A stretch of DNA of 19,212 bases, from the NCBI GenBank assembly GCA_029240815.1, contig JARDZO010000082.1, forward strand, positions 1 to 19,212, written 5' to 3'. The notes beneath the pieces are model-generated. The model was not told the origin of the DNA and did no database searches. It saw only the letters and a program-made list of their open reading frames with translations. Below are positions 16,514-19,212 of the stretch, in pieces. Numbering within the stretch: position 1 is the stretch's first letter; every line of letters begins with the position of its first letter. Both the position numbers and the translations under genes were made by a program. The DNA comes from Brevibacillus sp. Lineage in GTDB: Bacteria > Bacillota > Bacilli > Brevibacillales > Brevibacillaceae.

Positions 16514-17612
16514 TGATCGTCACCTTTCCCAACAGGGACCCTTTCATCGTAATGATCACGGTCTCGACCTCGATTCCGCCTCCTACTTCCTTCAGAGCGG
16601 CACGGCAGCAATTCTCACACATGATTTCAAAAAACGCCGGATTGTCTGCCATCAGGTCGCCCACCTGCGAAGCCGTATTGGCTTCTCTGATCTGCGCCAG
16701 CAATTCCTCGGAAGCCCCAGCCTGCTCTGCCATCTGGGCGAGAAAGCCGAAGTTTACGGGAGCGCTTTTGGAATGGACCATCATGACACCCTGCGCGACC
16801 TTGGAGAATTTGCCCATCATCCCGACGAGGGTCACCTTTTTCATTTTCTTGCGCTTGCATTGTTGCAGGGAAAAACCAACGAAATCGCCCATCTCCACAA
16901 AGGCTTCCTCCGAAAGCTGCGGGTACATGTCAATCCCGTAGTTCTCGGTCTTGCCTCCTGTTGAAAGGACGATATGTTCACATCCTCTTGCCTTGGCAAC
17001 ATTGACAGCTTGCGCCACACTGGCCTTGTAGGCAGATGTGGAAAACGGCACCACGATTCCGCGCGTCCCCAAAATAGAGATGCCACCGAGTATGCCGAGT
17101 CTACCATTCAACGTTTTTTTCGCGATCTCTTCTCCCGTAGGAACGGAGATCACGATCTTGATTCCTCGCTCGATTTCAAATTGATTCAGGACATCTTGGG
17201 CAGCTTCTCGGATCATTTTGCGAGGGACGGGATTGATCGCCGCCTCCCCGATAGGGACAGGTAGTCCAGGCTTGGTCACCCTTCCTACCCCGACTCCGCC
17301 GTCCAGTACGATGCCTGGCTCATCAAGCCATTCTACTGTGCTCAGAATTAACGCACCGTGAGTCGCATCCGGGTCGTCTCCCCCATCCTTGATCGTACTA
17401 GCTGTCGCCATTTCCGCGGTGAACTCGCAGCTCTCCATCCGAAAAGTCACGATCTCACCGATAGGCAGCCGGATCGTCGCTTCACTCTGCATCTCTTGTG
17501 TGATTAGCGCGATCAAAGCAGCCTTTGTTGTCGCCGTTGCACAAGATCCAGTTGTATATCCATGGCGAAGGGGTTTTGCCTCTTTTTCGTCCGTCGCTGC
17601 TTTGGCCGCCAT
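16476..17612 (-). CDS. cbiD: Cobalt-precorrin-5B C1-methyltransferase
   Basis: A 378-residue SAM-dependent enzyme that methylates C1 in the anaerobic pathway. Its fold is unrelated to the other methyltransferases. Recognised from the N-terminal [51 protein letters not shown], the [18 protein letters not shown] block and [12 protein letters not shown] at 17612, four bases after the cbiC stop, is preferred. An in-frame ATG at 17651 inside cbiC is possible, and neither has a strong ribosome binding site, so coupling to cbiC is likely. The C-terminal tail [12 protein letters not shown] is highly charged and is encoded where the gene overlaps cbiET. Confidence 0.93.
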   Translation of the reverse strand: MAAKAATDEKEAKPLRHGYTTGSCATATTKAALIALITQEMQSEATIRLPIGEIVTFRMESCEFTAEMATASTIKDGGDDPDATHGALILSTVEWLDEPGIVLDGGVGVGRVTKPGLPVPIGEAAINPVPRKMIREAAQDVLNQFEIERGIKIVISVPTGEEIAKKTLNGRLGILGGISILGTRGIVVPFSTSAYKASVAQAVNVAKARGCEHIVLSTGGKTENYGIDMYPQLSEEAFVEMGDFVGFSLQQCKRKKMKKVTLVGMMGKFSKVAQGVMMVHSKSAPVNFGFLAQMAEQAGASEELLAQIREANTASQVGDLMADNPAFFEIMCENCCRAALKEVGGGIEVETVIITMKGSLLGKVTINDTDDESDRDRG

Positions 17613-17616
17613 GGGT

Positions 17617-18267
17617 TTATCCCAACCGTTCCGCCATGATGGAGATCGCATTCAGAGCCGCTACCGTTACCGTACTGCCGCCCTTGCGCCCGATGTTGGT
17701 GATAAATGGAATGTCCATTTTCGCCAACTCTTCCTTGGATTCTGCCGCAGATACGAATCCTACCGGCATTCCGATCACGAGACCTGGTCTCGCCTCGCCT
17801 TCCTTGACCAGACGAATCAGTTCGAGCAAGGCTGTAGGAGCGTTACCGATGCAATAAATGCCGCCATCTGCTTCCTTGATTGCTTTGCGCATGGAGATGA
17901 TTGCACGAGTCGTGTTGAGACGCTTTGCTTCTTCCATGACATCGCGGTCGGAAATGTACACTTTTACTTCTCCGCCAAACTTCTCGATGCGGTTTTTGCT
18001 AATTCCTACTTGCACCATCTGTACGTCTGCTACTACCTTTTTCCCATTGCGGATAGCGGCAATTCCCGCTTCAATCGCATTTTCGTGGAATACCAGGCTG
18101 CGTCCGAGGTCAAAGTCTGCGGAAGCGTGGATGACGCGCTGCACAACTGGAAATTGCTCATCTGTAAACGGATGCTCGCCCAGCTCGTCGGCGATCATCT
18201 GAAAGCTCAAGTCCTCAATTTCTTGCGGTTGCACTGTCAAAGGTTTGAAATCCGTACGAAAATCCAT
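17617..18267 (-). CDS. cbiC: Cobalt-precorrin-8 methylmutase
   Basis: A 216-residue enzyme (CbiC/CobH) that moves the methyl group from C11 to C12, giving cobyrinic acid. The active-site histidine is H47 in QRVIHASADFD. Other signatures are VVADVQMVQVGISKNR, CIGNAPTALLEL, GLVIGMPVGFVSAAESKEEL and ITNIGRKGGSTVTVAALNAI. Length matches the family. ATG at 18267 follows the cbiJ stop by two bases, and AGGAGGAAA upstream overlaps the end of cbiJ. It is among the best conserved proteins of the operon, and the call is secure. Confidence 0.95.
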   Translation of the reverse strand: MDFRTDFKPLTVQPQEIEDLSFQMIADELGEHPFTDEQFPVVQRVIHASADFDLGRSLVFHENAIEAGIAAIRNGKKVVADVQMVQVGISKNRIEKFGGEVKVYISDRDVMEEAKRLNTTRAIISMRKAIKEADGGIYCIGNAPTALLELIRLVKEGEARPGLVIGMPVGFVSAAESKEELAKMDIPFITNIGRKGGSTVTVAALNAISIMAERLG

Positions 18268-18269
18268 CG

Positions 18270-19043
18270 TTAATTTCCTCCTGTCACTTGGTTCAATTGG
18301 TCGAGCACGTTCTCGTAATCGGAAAACTTAGTACCGTAATCGATCTGCGGACGGCCGATGACGATCGTTTCGATCCCCATTTCGAGGGCAGCCTCCACTT
18401 TTTCATCAAATGCGCCTACCTTGCCGCTCTCTTTGGTAATCATCAGCGTCACACCATAATGGTCGTAGAGCGCCTTGTTCAGTTCTTTGGAAAATGGACC
18501 TTGCATCGCTACAATGTTTTTCTGCTCGAGGCCCAGCTCTTCGCATTTTTGCATGTTGTCGATACGCGGCAGCATTCTCGCAACCAACGTCGTATCAGGC
18601 AGACCCAACAAACGGTCCGTAAATATCTTCAGCGTCTTGCTCCCTGTCGTCAGCATGATCACGCCGCGCTTGTCTGCGGCCAATTCAGCAGCCTGTACAT
18701 AGTCTTCTACCACGATCAGCTTTTCGCTGCCGGGCGCGGAGAGACTCTCTCGCTCGTAGCGGATGTAGGGGACTTCTGCTGCCTTTGCTGCTGCCATCGC
18801 ATTTTTCGAGGCTTCCTCTGCGAACGGATGACTGGCATCCACTACAGCTCGCACCCCTTTTGCGGCAATCAGCTGTTGAATGTCTTCAGCGGTCAAGCGA
18901 CCTACCTGGACAGGAACTCCCGCTTCCTCCATGCTTTTGGCAGCGTTGTCGGTGACTACTGTGGTCAGCAGCTCATAGCCCGCTTGTTGTATCAGTAATG
19001 CCAGCTCACGTGCATCGCTCGTTCCAGCCAATACGAGAATCAT
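18270..19043 (-). CDS. cbiJ: Cobalt-precorrin-6A reductase
   Basis: A 257-residue NADPH-dependent reductase (CbiJ/CobK) that reduces the C18-C19 double bond of cobalt-precorrin-6A. Visible signatures are ILVLAGTSDARELA at the N-terminus, GRLTAEDIQQLI, VVDASHPFAEEASKNAM, YIRYERESL, LTTGSKTLKIF, LVARMLPR and MITKESGKVGAFDEKVEAAL. Full length for the family. The ATG at 19043 is preceded by TAGGAGGGA, in which the stop codon of the upstream gene forms part of the ribosome binding site. Position after cbiX and before cbiC matches the gene order known from the Bacillus megaterium cobalamin operon. Confidence 0.93.
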   Translation of the reverse strand: MILVLAGTSDARELALLIQQAGYELLTTVVTDNAAKSMEEAGVPVQVGRLTAEDIQQLIAAKGVRAVVDASHPFAEEASKNAMAAAKAAEVPYIRYERESLSAPGSEKLIVVEDYVQAAELAADKRGVIMLTTGSKTLKIFTDRLLGLPDTTLVARMLPRIDNMQKCEELGLEQKNIVAMQGPFSKELNKALYDHYGVTLMITKESGKVGAFDEKVEAALEMGIETIVIGRPQIDYGTKFSDYENVLDQLNQVTGGN

Positions 19044-19055
19044 GTGGCGTCCCTC

Positions 19056-19212
19056 CTACTTCGTCACGGAGTCGTGTTTGTGGTCATGTTTGTGGTCGTG
19101 GTCGTGATCATGTTTGTGGTCGTGGTCGTGATCATGGTCGTGATCATGGTCGTGGTCGTGATCATGGTGGTGCCCATGATGATGGTGGTGATGCCCGTGC
19201 TCATCATCGTGG
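19056..19212 (-). CDS. cbiX: Partial gene: His/Asp-rich C-terminus, probably of sirohydrochlorin cobaltochelatase CbiX
   Basis: Only the last 51 complete codons are inside. They encode an almost pure His-Asp tail (26 His, 15 Asp, 4 Lys by my count) with long HD alternation, a run of six His, and the ending DSVTK before TAG at 19056-19058. No catalytic domain is visible. CbiX, which inserts Co(II) into sirohydrochlorin, is inferred from two facts: the order X-J-C-D-ET-L-F-G-A matches the Bacillus megaterium operon, and the long CbiX type carries a His-rich region. Alternatives are a His-rich cobalt transporter subunit or a CobW-like GTPase. The stop lies 12 bases before cbiJ, so the two are co-transcribed. 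Confidence 0.65.
   Translation of the reverse strand, partial: HDDEHGHHHHHHGHHHDHDHDHDHDHDHDHDHKHDHDHDHKHDHKHDSVTK
19071..19166 (-). repeat. Hexanucleotide (His-Asp) repeat with an exact 24-bp tandem duplication
   Basis: Codons for His and Asp alternate through this stretch, in plus-strand form as GTGGTC and GTGATC hexamers broken by single Lys codons. Within it, bases 19086-19109 are repeated exactly as 19110-19133 (eight codons each). An exact long duplication at DNA level, in codons free to vary, suggests recent slippage or unequal exchange. Confidence 0.85.

Noticed and set aside
17389..18273. 294-codon open frame on the plus strand
   Set aside because: Antisense to cbiC and cbiD, which are both strongly recognised; composition rich in Arg, His and Cys is typical of shadow frames.
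18288..18998. 236-codon open frame on the plus strand
   Set aside because: Antisense to cbiJ, whose family signatures are clear; translation is not protein-like.
19071..19212. CRISPR-like or regulatory DNA repeat array
   Set aside because: The periodic GTGGTC/GTGATC pattern is in phase with a coding frame for a His-Asp tail; there are no spacers of constant length.

Overview
The window looks like a chromosomal piece of a low-to-mid-GC Gram-positive endospore former of the Bacillales, probably Brevibacillus or a close relative. The evidence is strong AGGAGG-type ribosome binding sites, frequent GTG starts, a Bacillus-type cobalamin gene order, and Bacillus-like signalling proteins. The genus is inference; no rRNA or other marker is present.

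Left part (1-7245), a mixed set of short transcription units: a perfect hairpin at the extreme left; a YbaK-type tRNA-editing protein (+); a DinB-superfamily protein (-); a remarkably basic GT-A-like glycosyltransferase (+) ending in a good terminator; and a very large membrane hybrid histidine kinase (-) with two kinase modules around a receiver domain. Divergent from the kinase is a four-gene unit (+): an ArsR-type repressor followed by three SRPBCC (START-like) proteins. Its promoter is near consensus, and its -10 box sits so close to the ATG that the ArsR mRNA should be leaderless. Repeated TTAAGT/ACTTAA half-sites overlap the promoter. The unit ends at a hairpin at 7216-7245 that can serve both strands.

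Right part (7249-19212), all on the minus strand: one long cobalamin operon, read right to left as cbiX (only its His/Asp-rich 3' end is inside), cbiJ, cbiC, cbiD, cbiET, cbiL, cbiF, cbiG, cbiA, cbiP, cobT, cobA and a sirC/met8-type gene. Most neighbours overlap by 4-8 bases or lie a few bases apart, so translation is probably coupled. CbiD, CbiG and CbiX mark the anaerobic (early-cobalt) route. CobA and SirC turn uroporphyrinogen III into sirohydrochlorin, and CbiX inserts cobalt. CbiL, CbiF, CbiG, CbiD, CbiJ, CbiET and CbiC carry out ring methylation, contraction, reduction and methyl migration. CbiA and CbiP amidate the side chains, and CobT activates the lower ligand base. CbiH, CbiB, CobU/CobS and the adenosyltransferase are not in the window. 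The operon promoter, and any cobalamin riboswitch, must lie beyond the right edge.

I see no rRNA, tRNA, CRISPR array, insertion sequence or phage gene. The cobalamin operon is well understood. The less ordinary items are the basic glycosyltransferase, the two-kinase hybrid sensor, the leaderless ArsR/triple-SRPBCC unit and the His/Asp tail with a fresh 24-base tandem duplication.
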